Shown: in pieces, positions 1-6,947 of the stretch
Layout: each line of letters begins with the position of its first letter
How positions within the stretch are numbered: position 1 is the stretch's first letter
Assembly (NCBI GenBank): GCA_003531115.1
Contig: DQHT01000111.1
Span: 48,036 to 68,824 of the forward strand
Reading direction: 5' to 3'
Length of the DNA: 20,789 nucleotides
DNA from: Bacteroidota bacterium
GTDB lineage: Bacteria > Bacteroidota > Bacteroidia > UBA8524
Notes under the pieces: generated by a model
The model's input: the letters and a program-made list of their open reading frames with translations, nothing else
What the model was told of the DNA's origin: nothing
Database searches by the model: none
Made by a program: the position numbers and the translations under genes

Positions 1-853
1 TCAGCACTTCCCGATGATATTTGCTTCTAAGTCGGTTTTTGCTGTCGTAGTAACGGGTTTCACTCCATTTTTGTGCCGCGTTATGGTCGTAGATAGTACG
101 CACTATCCGTCCTTTTTCATCTCTGGTTTCTTCGATCCTCCGCACTGTTCCATCTTCCAGTTCTTCTTTTTTTGTGCAACGAGTCAGTGTATCTTTCTGT
201 TTTTCGCTGAGTAGGGAGTTAGCGATCCCGCAATCATAACGAAAGGTTTTTTCCAACTTCAGGCTGTCTTTGTAATAGCGCACTTCTTTTTTACTGAGGT
301 CAGGGTAATAATCGAATTCGATCCGATCGGTGAGTTTATTTTTATGATAGGACCGTTGTTCGATGAGCAAATTGTTTTCCGAATAAATATAGCGATAGCC
401 CCAGGTTTGTTTTCCTTTATGGAAGTTGGTAATTGTGGAAATTAAGGAATCATTGTGATAGGTGATTTCCCATACATAGGTGCTTTTTTGTTTGCTTCCA
501 AAGATTTGCGTTTTACGAATGACCTGGCCATTTTCGTTGTATTCGTAAGAGGCCGAAAAATGGACTTTCCCATTTTCTTTAAACAAAATTTCATGACGCA
601 ATTGTCCTGATTTGGTATAGGTGCTTTTCCTCGAAACGCTTGATTTTCTTAGTTTTCCATCCTTTGAGTAATAAAGTGTTTCAAAAGTTCGACTAGCCAC
701 ATTCCCTTCTTTCAGGATGCCGGCCTGCGCATTAACATGCTGAACCAGGGTGCGATTAAAGTCATAAGGATTAAAGGTTTGATAGGTTTGGGCATGCAGG
801 ATTGGTCCGGTCATACTCAAAATAAAGATGATAGTAAGTATGGAATTTCTCAT
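1..853 (-). CDS. Secreted protein of unknown function, Tyr-rich strand repeats (partial, C-terminus off the left edge)
   Basis: Translating the reverse strand from ATG at 853-851 gives an open frame of 284 codons that runs off the left edge without a stop. The N-terminus (MRNSILTIIFILSM...LHAQ) is a clear signal peptide with cleavage expected after HA or HAQ, so the product is exported. The mature part is rich in short segments of the form Y-x-K-x-G-K/N-x-L, for example YYSKDGKLRKS, YEYNENGQVIRK and YYDSKNRLRSK. They look like the beta-strand repeats of YD/RHS-like or MORN-like wrapper proteins common in Bacteroidota. I cannot assign a family or function. It is transcribed leftwards, away from the E2 gene's terminator, so it probably has its own promoter in 854-892. 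That it is a real gene is well supported by the long open frame plus signal peptide; the function is unknown. Confidence 0.75.
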   Translation of the reverse strand, partial: MRNSILTIIFILSMTGPILHAQTYQTFNPYDFNRTLVQHVNAQAGILKEGNVASRTFETLYYSKDGKLRKSSVSRKSTYTKSGQLRHEILFKENGKVHFSASYEYNENGQVIRKTQIFGSKQKSTYVWEITYHNDSLISTITNFHKGKQTWGYRYIYSENNLLIEQRSYHKNKLTDRIEFDYYPDLSKKEVRYYKDSLKLEKTFRYDCGIANSLLSEKQKDTLTRCTKKEELEDGTVRRIEETRDEKGRIVRTIYDHNAAQKWSETRYYDSKNRLRSKYHREVL

Positions 854-875
854 GTGCAGTTAACGAAAAGCTTCC

Positions 876-883
876 CGAATATA
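876..883 (-). promoter_or_regulatory. Possible -7 promoter box (TATATTCG)
   Basis: On the minus strand TATATTCG lies 22 nt before the start codon at 853. It differs at one base from the Bacteroidota -7 consensus TAnnTTTG. No TTG occurs at the expected 19-20 nt upstream, so support is weak. Confidence 0.3.
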
Positions 884-892
884 GTATTATTC

Positions 893-918
893 AAAAAAAA
901 AGACCGGATATACCGGCC
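893..918 (-). terminator. Rho-independent terminator after the E2 gene
   Basis: Read on the minus strand, 918-902 forms a hairpin GGCCGG-TATAT-CCGGTC (six pairs, one of them G-U, loop of five). It is followed directly by nine T residues at 901-893. It sits 21 nt beyond the stop codon of the E2 gene at 940, the right place to end that transcript. On the plus strand the same hairpin is followed only by CTCTTTT, so it acts mainly leftwards. Confidence 0.8.
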
Positions 919-939
919 TCTTTTATAGACTTTTATCGA

Positions 940-2262
940 TCAGATCTCCCTGTTTATATCCCACTGCTCCAGGTAATCGGCTACACGGCGCACAAACATT
1001 CCTCCCAATGAACCATCCACTACGCGGTGGTCATACGAATGAGAAAGGAACATAAAGTGACGGATACCAATTAAATCGCCCTGTGGAGTTTCAATAACAG
1101 CCGGTTTCTTTTTGATCGCTCCGACAGCCAGAATAGCCACCTGGGGTTGATTGATAACGGGTGTTCCCATTAAGTTACCGAATCCGCCCACATTGGTGAG
1201 GGTATAGGTTCCTCCTGAAATATCATCCGGACTTAATTTATTGTTCCGCGCCTTGTTGGCCAATTCGTTTACGTCTTTGGTAAGTCCTACGAGGTTTTTG
1301 CGGTCGGCATTGCGGATAACGGGAACGATCAGGTTACCACTTGGCAGAGCCGTGGCCATTCCGATATTGATGTCTTTTCTTTTGATGATTTTATCTCCGT
1401 CAACAGAAATATTGATCATCGGGAAGTCGCGTATGGCTTTTGCCACACACTCGATGAAGATCGGGGTAAAGGTGATCTTTTCTCCTTCCCGTTTCAGGAA
1501 GCTGTCTTTTACCTTATCCCTCCACATAACCAGATTCGTTACATCGGCCTCAACAAAAGAGGTAACGTGGGCGGAGGTACGTTTCGACATCACCATATGT
1601 TCGGCAATGATCTTACGCATACGGTCCATTTCGATGATCTCGTCGCCGGCATTTACCGAAATGGCAGGAGTTTTATGGGTATCTGGTTTTACCGAAACGG
1701 CTGGTGCAGAAGGAGTAGGAACCGCTGCCGGAGCAGAAACTTTCCCATTTTTTCTATCATCAACAAAGGCCAGGATATCTTTTTTGGTAACCCGTCCTTC
1801 ATTGCCCGTTCCGGCAATTTGTTCCAGGTCGCCCATGCTGATGCCTTCTGTACGGGCAATATTGAGTACGAGAGGGGAATAAAAACGACTTCCACCGCTC
1901 ATGTCGGCTGATGCCGGGGCGGCAGTTTCAACGGCATCGCTCACCATTTTTTCAGCTACTACTGCAGGAGCCGCATTTTCCATAGGGGCAGGTGTACTCG
2001 GAGCGGGAGCGGATTCACTTCCGGCGAGTTCAATAATGGCTACCGGTTCTCCAACCTTTACCACATCATTTTCGCCGTAAAGCTTTTTCTTTAAAACGCC
2101 ACCTTTAGGGGAGGGCACTTCAGAATCGACCTTATCGGTCGCAATTTCGAGTACAGACTCATCCGCTTCAATGGTCTCACCTTCCTCTTTCAGCCAGCGA
2201 ATAACGGTCGCTTCTGCTATACTTTCGCCCATCTTGGGCATGATCAATTGAAACTCGGCCAT
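940..2262 (-). CDS. 2-oxo acid dehydrogenase E2 component (dihydrolipoamide acyltransferase)
   Basis: This is the acyltransferase core of a 2-oxo acid dehydrogenase complex, moving the acyl group from lipoamide to CoA in the cytoplasm. Residues 1-80 are one lipoyl domain with the lipoylated lysine at K44 (EIATDKVDSEV). An Ala/Pro-rich linker follows, then a peripheral subunit-binding domain at about 127-168 (YSPLVLNIARTEGI...GRVTKKDI). A second Pro/Ala linker leads to the catalytic domain, about 209-440, with active-site His412 and Asp416 in DHRVVDG. At 440 aa with a single lipoyl domain it has the usual family length. The substrate (pyruvate, 2-oxoglutarate or branched-chain 2-oxo acids) cannot be fixed from sequence alone; the catalytic domain (TPVINQPQVAILAVGAI) reads to me as closer to branched-chain/pyruvate-type E2. 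No E1 or E3 gene is adjacent. A terminator follows at 893-918. Confidence 0.93.
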   Translation of the reverse strand: MAEFQLIMPKMGESIAEATVIRWLKEEGETIEADESVLEIATDKVDSEVPSPKGGVLKKKLYGENDVVKVGEPVAIIELAGSESAPAPSTPAPMENAAPAVVAEKMVSDAVETAAPASADMSGGSRFYSPLVLNIARTEGISMGDLEQIAGTGNEGRVTKKDILAFVDDRKNGKVSAPAAVPTPSAPAVSVKPDTHKTPAISVNAGDEIIEMDRMRKIIAEHMVMSKRTSAHVTSFVEADVTNLVMWRDKVKDSFLKREGEKITFTPIFIECVAKAIRDFPMINISVDGDKIIKRKDINIGMATALPSGNLIVPVIRNADRKNLVGLTKDVNELANKARNNKLSPDDISGGTYTLTNVGGFGNLMGTPVINQPQVAILAVGAIKKKPAVIETPQGDLIGIRHFMFLSHSYDHRVVDGSLGGMFVRRVADYLEQWDINREI

Positions 2263-2322
2263 TCCTAATCGTTTAGCTTAAAACTTGCTGCAAAAATGCA
2301 CTTTTAATCGTGTTTCTCAAAG

Positions 2323-2355
2323 GAGTTATGAGTTATGAGTTATGAGTTATGAGTT
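2323..2355. repeat. Heptamer tandem array GAGTTAT, left arm of an inverted pair
   Basis: Four perfect copies of GAGTTAT (2323-2350) are followed by a partial copy GAGTT (2351-2355). The stop codon and last two codons of the four-helix-bundle gene (2347-2355) are made of this repeat. The related array at 2754-2795 has the complementary orientation (ACTCATC/ACTTATA), so the two bracket that gene. Left of the array, CTCAAA (2316-2321) is repeated just outside the other array (2790-2795). Confidence 0.9.
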
Positions 2356-2706
2356 GAATTTGTTTTTGGTGGTTAGGATCGCGCTTCTTAGCATTTTTAG
2401 GAGTTCGCCGGCTTGTTTGTACGGGATTTCTATTTCCTCCTGCATGAGATAGCCTGAGGCTTTTAGTAGCTCTAACCAATACATCGATTCGTCGCATTCT
2501 TTTTGAGCGATACCTAACTTATGGACAAAGTCCTTTGAGCTTTCGGCATTTTGCGCTTCACGAACCAATGCCCCAACAGCTGTTCCACTGCGCAATGACT
2601 GTTTACTCAATACGAATTCCTTTTTCACCTCAATCAGACTACGGCATAATTGAACTATTTCAACTGCAAAGTCAAAGCTCTTTTCCTTTAGTATACTTTT
2701 CCCCAT
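2347..2706 (-). CDS. Four helix bundle protein (S23/IVS-encoded family)
   Basis: A 119-aa all-helical protein of the family encoded in 23S rRNA intervening sequences and also found as solitary genes; members resemble the Avd accessory protein of diversity-generating retroelements. Recognisable segments are FDFAVEIVQLCRSL (11-24), EFVLSKQSLRSGTAVGALVREAQNAES (30-56), DFVHKLGIAQKECDESMYWLELL (59-81) and a fourth helix at 94-112. The molecular function of the family is unknown; a pentameric barrel with a basic surface is known for Avd, so nucleic-acid binding is possible. The start is supported by a strong AGGAGA Shine-Dalgarno at 2712-2720, atypical for this phylum. The gene follows cinA on the same strand after 70 nt. 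Its stop codon lies inside the GAGTTAT array, and a partly complementary array lies just upstream, so the whole gene could sit in the loop of a long RNA or DNA hairpin. Confidence 0.88.
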   Translation of the reverse strand: MGKSILKEKSFDFAVEIVQLCRSLIEVKKEFVLSKQSLRSGTAVGALVREAQNAESSKDFVHKLGIAQKECDESMYWLELLKASGYLMQEEIEIPYKQAGELLKMLRSAILTTKNKFNS

Positions 2707-2753
2707 TTCAAATCTCCTTTAATGCATCTATCTAAAAACCAAAATTATAACCC

Positions 2754-2795
2754 ACTCATCACTTATAACTCATCACTTATAACTCATCACTCAAA
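2754..2795. repeat. Heptamer tandem array ACTCATC/ACTTATA, right arm of the inverted pair
   Basis: Six consecutive 7-mers: ACTCATC, ACTTATA, ACTCATC, ACTTATA, ACTCATC, ACTCAAA. The first five alternate as a 14-bp higher-order unit. The reverse complement (GATGAGT/TATAAGT) is related to the GAGTTAT array at 2323-2355. The array runs into the end of cinA: its stop codon (2777-2779) and last four residues (SDEL) are encoded by repeat units. Confidence 0.9.
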
Positions 2796-4030
2796 ACTTG
2801 TCTCAACATATCCAACCCAATCATCGCACTGCGTTGAATAACCTGCTCCCTTCCACCATGGAGGAGGTGGAGTTTGGAGATGGTTCCTTTGGGTCCGCTA
2901 ACGGCGATCCAAACAGTGCCAACAGGTTTTGCTTCGCTGCCACCATCCGGGCCGGCTATGCCTGAGGTGGCGATGGAATAGGTGGTACCCAGTTTTGATC
3001 TTGCTCCTTCGGCCATTTGGCGTACCACAGGCTCACTTACGGCGCCATGTTCAGCTAAGTCACTTTCTGATACTTCGAGTTGAGCAATTTTTATTTCGTT
3101 CGAATAGGAAACGATACTTCCGGTAAAATAGCGGCTGCTTCCGGGCACCGAGGTGATCAAATGGGCGATATAGCCTCCGGTACAACTTTCGGCGGTCGAA
3201 AGCGTAGCATTTTCTTTTACCAATAAGTCGGCGATGATCTGTTGCAATTGCACATCGCCATCTGCTGCCAGGTAGTTACCGATCGTTTCTTTTACCCTTC
3301 TGGCAATTTGGTCCAGTTCCAGGTCAAGTTCTGTAGCCGAGCTGCCACGGGCTGAAAAGCGTAAGCGTACTGTGCTGAAATTAGGCAGGTAGGCGAGTTT
3401 GATATGTGGGGGCAGACCCAGTTCTATACTTTCAATTTTTTTACTCAAATAGGATTCTCCAATACCGGATGTGAGGAGGGTACGGTGCCGGATCACTGGC
3501 ATGGTAAACAGGGTCTGCAGCTTCGGAATAACAAAGGTGCTGATCATGTTTTTCATCTCATAGGGCACTCCCGGCAAACTCACGATCACCTGCCCTTTGT
3601 CTTCGAACCACATTCCCGGTGCCGTTCCGCGGTCGTTATGGATGGGAATGCAATTTTCCGGGATCAGGGCCTGTTGCTCGTTAATGTCGAGCATAGGAAG
3701 GTTCCGTTTTGCAAAAATGGAACGAACATGTTCCAAAGCTATTTGATCTACCTTTAATCCTACTCCAAAATAATTGGCTAAAGTGACCTTGGTAATATCA
3801 TCCCGCGTCGGGCCTAAACCTCCGGTAATAATGAGGATGTCAACCCTTTTCCTGGCCTGTTCAATGGCCTCGACAATATGAGCAGCGTCATCCGAAACGG
3901 AAGTGATCTGTTTGATCTCAATACCGGCAGGGTTAAGGGTTTGCCCCAGCCAGGCGGAATTCGTATCCACCACCTGACCTATCAAGAGTTCGTCGCCAAT
4001 TGTTATGACTTCTGCCAGTACTTGTTTCAT
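2777..4030 (-). CDS. cinA: CinA: nicotinamide-nucleotide amidase / competence-damage family protein
   Basis: A full-length two-domain CinA of 417 aa. The N-terminal MoCF/COG1058 half (about 1-165) starts AEVITIGDELLIGQVVDTNSAWL and carries the TGGLGPTRDD motif; in characterised homologues it hydrolyses ADP-ribose. The C-terminal PncC domain (about 250-417) carries TAESCTGGYIAH and SGIAGPDGG, and deamidates NMN to NaMN for NAD recycling. ATG at 4030 is chosen over an in-frame TTG at 4042 because GGAG lies 7 nt before it (GGAGAATAAG then ATG). It follows tyrS by 33 nt on the same strand, a likely operon. Its last four codons and stop lie in the heptamer array 2754-2795, so its C-terminal tail may have been replaced when the array arose. 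Confidence 0.95.
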   Translation of the reverse strand: MKQVLAEVITIGDELLIGQVVDTNSAWLGQTLNPAGIEIKQITSVSDDAAHIVEAIEQARKRVDILIITGGLGPTRDDITKVTLANYFGVGLKVDQIALEHVRSIFAKRNLPMLDINEQQALIPENCIPIHNDRGTAPGMWFEDKGQVIVSLPGVPYEMKNMISTFVIPKLQTLFTMPVIRHRTLLTSGIGESYLSKKIESIELGLPPHIKLAYLPNFSTVRLRFSARGSSATELDLELDQIARRVKETIGNYLAADGDVQLQQIIADLLVKENATLSTAESCTGGYIAHLITSVPGSSRYFTGSIVSYSNEIKIAQLEVSESDLAEHGAVSEPVVRQMAEGARSKLGTTYSIATSGIAGPDGGSEAKPVGTVWIAVSGPKGTISKLHLLHGGREQVIQRSAMIGLDMLRQVLSDEL

Positions 4031-4063
4031 CTTATTCTCCAAAGATACGCTTCAATACATGCC

Positions 4064-5350
4064 CTATTTTACAATGATCAGGCAATATTCCTTTTTTCCT
4101 TTTTGAGCCAGGAGGTATTTGCCTTGAAGCAAGTCAGCCGTGTTTACCACCTGTTCTTCCTGCTCTACTTTGGCTTTATTGAGGGAAACGCCACCACCTT
4201 TGATCATCTTCCGGGTTTCGCCGCGGGAGGGGAAAAAGCCGCTATGGTCGGATAACAATTCGGCGATCGGACAACCGGCTTCCAACAGTGATTTAGAAAG
4301 GGTGGCCTGGGGTACGCCTTCAAAGAGGTCGAGCAGGAGGTCCTCGTCCAGTTGTTTCAGTTGTTCAGAGGTATTTTTTCCAAAAAGTACGGCACTGGCT
4401 TCTTTGGAACGGTCCAGGTCTTCCTGTGAATGCACCCGGATCGTGAGTTCCTCGGCCAGGGCATGCTGCACTGCCCGGGTATGCGGGGCTGCTTTTAATT
4501 CGTTTTCTGTGGCAATGATCTCCTCATGGTTTTTTAAGGAGAAAATTCGGAACCAGTTTAAGGCATCTTCATCCGACACATTCAACCAGAACTGATAGAA
4601 TTTGTAGGGACTCGTTTTCACTCTGTCGAGCCAGATATTCCCGCCTTCTGACTTACCGAACTTGGTCCCATCGGCTTTTTTTACCAGGGGTGCAGTCAGG
4701 GCAAAGGCATCTCCGCTGGTCATTCTGCGGATTAGTTCTGTACCCGTTGTTATGTTTCCCCATTGGTCTGACCCCCCCATTTGAAGGCGTACTCCTTTTT
4801 CACGAAAGAGGTGCACAAAATCATAGCCCTGGATAAGCTGGTAGCTGAACTCGGTAAACGACATGCCGGTTTCCAGCCTGTTTTTTACCGAGTCTTTGGC
4901 CATCATATAATTCACAGAAATATGTTTGCCCACATCCCGGATAAAATTTAAAAAACCCAGGTCTTTAAACCAGTCGTAATTATTTACCAGCTCTGCCCCA
5001 TTGGGTTTGTCGCTGAAATCAAGGAACTTTTTAAGTTGTTCTTTCTGGCATTCCAGATTGTAGTTGATATCATCGACCGACAAAAGTTGTCGTTCCTGTG
5101 TTTTTCCGGAGGGATCGCCCACCATACCTGTTGCACCACCCACCAAAGCGATAGGTTTATGGCCGGCACGCTGCAAATGCACCAGCAACATGATCGGTAC
5201 CAGGTTTCCAATATGAAGCGAATCGGCAGTAGGATCGAAGCCCACGTATCCGATGGTCATCTCTTTGTTGAGTTGTTCCTCGAGTCCGGGGGTTTTGTCG
5301 TGCAATAAATTGCGCCAGCTAAGCTCTTCGATCAATGCATTCGTTGTCAT
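4064..5350 (-). CDS. tyrS: Tyrosyl-tRNA synthetase
   Basis: A class I aminoacyl-tRNA synthetase that charges tRNA-Tyr in the cytoplasm. The 428-aa protein has the HIGH-type signature HIGN at residues 46-49 within [16 protein letters not shown]. Tyrosine-site residues lie in QGYDFVHLF and [11 protein letters not shown], and the KMSKS loop is KFGKS at 230-234. A C-terminal S4 RNA-binding domain follows (about 360-428, with [12 protein letters not shown]). Length and order are those of bacterial TyrRS. The ATG at 5350 is only 5 nt downstream of a perfect TATATTTG box, so the mRNA may be almost leaderless. cinA follows after 33 nt. Confidence 0.97.
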   Translation of the reverse strand: MTTNALIEELSWRNLLHDKTPGLEEQLNKEMTIGYVGFDPTADSLHIGNLVPIMLLVHLQRAGHKPIALVGGATGMVGDPSGKTQERQLLSVDDINYNLECQKEQLKKFLDFSDKPNGAELVNNYDWFKDLGFLNFIRDVGKHISVNYMMAKDSVKNRLETGMSFTEFSYQLIQGYDFVHLFREKGVRLQMGGSDQWGNITTGTELIRRMTSGDAFALTAPLVKKADGTKFGKSEGGNIWLDRVKTSPYKFYQFWLNVSDEDALNWFRIFSLKNHEEIIATENELKAAPHTRAVQHALAEELTIRVHSQEDLDRSKEASAVLFGKNTSEQLKQLDEDLLLDLFEGVPQATLSKSLLEAGCPIAELLSDHSGFFPSRGETRKMIKGGGVSLNKAKVEQEEQVVNTADLLQGKYLLAQKGKKEYCLIIVK

Positions 5351-5355
5351 ACGCG

Positions 5356-5363
5356 CAAATATA
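5356..5363 (-). promoter_or_regulatory. -7 promoter box (TATATTTG) of tyrS
   Basis: A perfect match to the Bacteroidota -7 consensus TAnnTTTG on the minus strand, with 5 nt between it and the tyrS ATG. No TTG is seen 19-20 nt upstream, where the octamer array begins. Transcription would start at or beside the start codon. Confidence 0.5.
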
Positions 5364-5372
5364 AGGAAATGG

Positions 5373-5501
5373 GGGATTGTTGGATTGTGGGATTGTGGGA
5401 TCGTGGGATCGTGGGACTGTTGGATTGTAGGATTGTTTGATCGTGGGATCGTTAAAGTTGAACAGTTTTACAGTCCCACAGTGAAACAGTCCCACAGTGT
5501 A
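5373..5501. repeat. Inverted octamer tandem arrays (GGGATTGT-type / ACAGTCCC-type)
   Basis: Ten consecutive 8-mers fill 5373-5452: GGGATTGT, TGGATTGT, GGGATTGT, GGGATCGT twice, GGGACTGT, TGGATTGT, AGGATTGT, TTGATCGT, GGGATCGT. After 9 nt, five 8-mers in the opposite sense fill 5462-5501: ACAGTTTT, ACAGTCCC, ACAGTGAA, ACAGTCCC, ACAGTGTA. ACAGTCCC is the exact complement of GGGACTGT, so the two arms can pair. The structure lies between the divergent tyrS and Xre genes. It happens to be open in one frame, but that reading ([14 protein letters not shown]...) is repeat sequence and not part of the antitoxin. Confidence 0.9.
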
Positions 5502-5521
5502 ACGACTGCGGGGATTTTTGA

Positions 5522-5566
5522 TTTGGAAATTACGACACTTGTCAGTACATTCGTGACAAATGTCGT
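5522..5566 (+). promoter_or_regulatory. Promoter and palindromic operator of the Xre-RES module
   Basis: A 13-bp imperfect inverted repeat, ACGACACTTGTCA (5532-5544) and TGACAAATGTCGT (5554-5566), is separated by 9 nt and has a single mismatch. It ends 4 nt before the antitoxin ATG. A promoter overlaps it: TTTG at 5522-5525, 20 nt spacer, then TACATTCG (5546-5553), one base off TAnnTTTG and lying mostly in the operator's spacer. Repressor bound to the palindrome would cover the -7 box. That the bound protein is the downstream Xre antitoxin is inferred from how such modules are usually autoregulated. Confidence 0.72.
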
Positions 5567-5570
5567 CTTT

Positions 5571-6029
5571 ATGACTGAAAGAATAATTTCATCGACCGAA
5601 GAAGCTACTGTTTTTCAGTGGTTGGGTTTGAAGCCGCCGAAAGGAAAATCGGAGAGTAATGCCCGGTTTAAGTATTGGAAGATGATGAAAGCGGGTTTAG
5701 GAAGTGAAGCAATTACCCATTTTATTGAACATTCTACTTTATCCCAAAAGGAGCTGGCCAGGCTTTTAAATGTTTCGGAGCGTACCATCCAAAGGCTGCT
5801 GCCTGAGCAAACGATCAGTTTTACCTCTTCCGAAAAATTGATCGAGCTGGCCCGGCTGTTTCATAAAGGCATAGAAGTTTTTGGCGGGAAAGAAAAGTTC
5901 CTGAACTGGCTGCACCGCGAAAATATTGCCTTTAGGGGCGAAAAGCCCATTGACCTGATGGTAGCCAGTTTGGGTATTGACATGGTCTACGATGAGTTAA
6001 CACGTATCGAGCACGGTATTTTCTCATGA
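5571..6029 (+). CDS. Xre/MbcA/ParS-family antitoxin of a RES toxin-antitoxin pair
   Basis: The 152-aa protein starts at ATG 5571, immediately after the operator palindrome. The same frame stays open upstream, but there it reads only through octamer repeats, and 152 aa is the normal family length. A helix-turn-helix lies at about 57-77 (LSQKELARLLNVSERTIQRLL). The C-terminal toxin-binding domain (about 95-150) contains FGGKEKFLNWL, PIDLM, then IDMVYDELTRIEHG, the hallmark of DUF2384 antitoxins. It should neutralise the RES enzyme and repress its own operon through the palindrome at 5532-5566. It overlaps the toxin gene by ATGA (6026-6029), so translation is probably coupled, as is typical for type II modules. 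Confidence 0.92.
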   Translation: MTERIISSTEEATVFQWLGLKPPKGKSESNARFKYWKMMKAGLGSEAITHFIEHSTLSQKELARLLNVSERTIQRLLPEQTISFTSSEKLIELARLFHKGIEVFGGKEKFLNWLHRENIAFRGEKPIDLMVASLGIDMVYDELTRIEHGIFS

Positions 6030-6481
6030 TCGTTTACCGGATCTCAAAAAAGAAATGGGCAAAGGACCTTTCGGGAAAAGGGGCGGAAAATGCAGGCGGA
6101 CGATGGAACCACAAGGGAATTCCGGTTCTTTATACCTCGCTTAATTCTTCATTGGCTATACTCGAATTGCTGGTGCATTTGGATCATGACTTGTTACCAA
6201 ATGACCTGGTCGTTTCACGTATTTTTATTCCCGACGGATCAATAAAAGAACTAAGTCTTACCGATCTGCCAAAAAACTGGCGGGATAGTCCGGCCCCTGA
6301 TCCATTAAAAGAATGGGGAAAGAATTGGGTAAATGCAAATACCCATTTGGCCCTTAAAGTGCCCAGTGCGGCGAACCCGCTTGAACACAATTATATCCTC
6401 AATGTAAAACACCCTTTGTTCAGTCAGGTTAGCGTCGATAAAACGGCGATAACCCAACTGGACAACAGGCTCAGAAAATAA
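6026..6481 (+). CDS. RES-domain toxin (NAD+-degrading)
   Basis: A 151-aa RES-domain protein. Characterised family members stop growth by consuming NAD+ through phosphorolysis or ADP-ribosyl transfer. The N-terminus IVYRIS and the motif GGRWNHKGIPVLYTS are typical. Candidate active-site residues are Arg26, Tyr36, Glu47 (SLAILELLVH) and Ser114 (KVPSAANPLEHNYILN), matching the family's conserved Arg-Tyr-Glu-Ser set in order and spacing, so the toxin looks intact. It overlaps the antitoxin stop by 4 nt and ends 4 nt from the convergent mscL stop. I see no sign of truncation or frameshift. Confidence 0.92.
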   Translation: MIVYRISKKKWAKDLSGKGAENAGGRWNHKGIPVLYTSLNSSLAILELLVHLDHDLLPNDLVVSRIFIPDGSIKELSLTDLPKNWRDSPAPDPLKEWGKNWVNANTHLALKVPSAANPLEHNYILNVKHPLFSQVSVDKTAITQLDNRLRK

Positions 6482-6485
6482 AGGC

Positions 6486-6908
6486 TTATTTTTTCAGGGA
6501 ATCACGAATTTCACGCAGCAGCATGATGTCTTCGGGTGTTGGTGGCGGAGTTGCCGGGGCTTCATCCTCTTTTTTCCTTTTCGCGGCATTCATGGCTTTG
6601 ATGATCATAAATACCGCAAAGGCAACGATCACAAAGTTTACAATGGCCTGAATAAAATTACCATAAGTAAAGAGTGGAGCGCCGGCAGCTTTTGCGGCGG
6701 CGATATTCTCATAGGTCTCACCATCCAGAGCATAATAGAGGTTGGCAAAACTGAGACCGCTCATAAGTTGTCCGATGGGGGGCATGATAATATCAGACAC
6801 CAAACTGGAAACGATTTTGCCGAACTCAGCCCCAATAATCAGGGCTACGGCCAGGTCAACTACATTGCCCCGCATGGCGAAGGCTTTGAATTCTTTTAAA
6901 AGTCCCAT
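6486..6908 (-). CDS. mscL: Large-conductance mechanosensitive channel MscL
   Basis: A 140-aa homopentameric inner-membrane channel that opens on hypo-osmotic shock. The N-terminal amphipathic helix and TM1 read GLLKEFKAFAMRGNVVDLAVALIIGAEFGKIVSSLVSDIIMPPIG (2-46), the family signature. A periplasmic loop spans about 47-82, TM2 is at about 84-106 (NFIQAIVNFVIVAFAVFMIIKA), and a charged C-terminal helix ends EIRDSLKK. ATG at 6908 is preferred to an upstream in-frame TTG at 6932 because family members begin M-G/S-L-L/F-K-E-F. The gene follows the Kazal-protein gene by 39 nt on the same strand and is convergent with the RES toxin. Confidence 0.96.
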   Translation of the reverse strand: MGLLKEFKAFAMRGNVVDLAVALIIGAEFGKIVSSLVSDIIMPPIGQLMSGLSFANLYYALDGETYENIAAAKAAGAPLFTYGNFIQAIVNFVIVAFAVFMIIKAMNAAKRKKEDEAPATPPPTPEDIMLLREIRDSLKK

Positions 6909-6947
6909 GGTTTTAGGTTTATTTCTGAGCAATATAGCAAAGAATTC

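Noticed and set aside
1241..1911. Long plus-strand frames (213 and 114 aa) opposite the E2 gene
   Set aside because: They are antisense shadows of a well-supported conserved gene and show Ser/Arg-rich composition typical of reverse frames.
2316..2795. Diversity-generating retroelement around the Avd-like gene
   Set aside because: No reverse transcriptase, template repeat or variable repeat pair is in the window; the gene's similarity to Avd alone is not enough.
5253..5570. Upstream extension of the antitoxin frame (about 106 extra residues)
   Set aside because: The extension reads through the reverse strand of tyrS and the octamer array, giving low-complexity GIVG/WDC repeats. The family length and the operator-ATG spacing both place the start at 5571.
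6474..6492. Bidirectional terminator between the RES toxin and mscL
   Set aside because: The AAAATAA/TTATTTT palindrome overlaps both stop codons and is entirely AT-paired with a short loop, too weak to call.
6909..6932. TTG start for MscL eight codons upstream
   Set aside because: MscL proteins begin close to the MGLLKEF sequence; ATG 6908 fits and the TTG has no supporting site.
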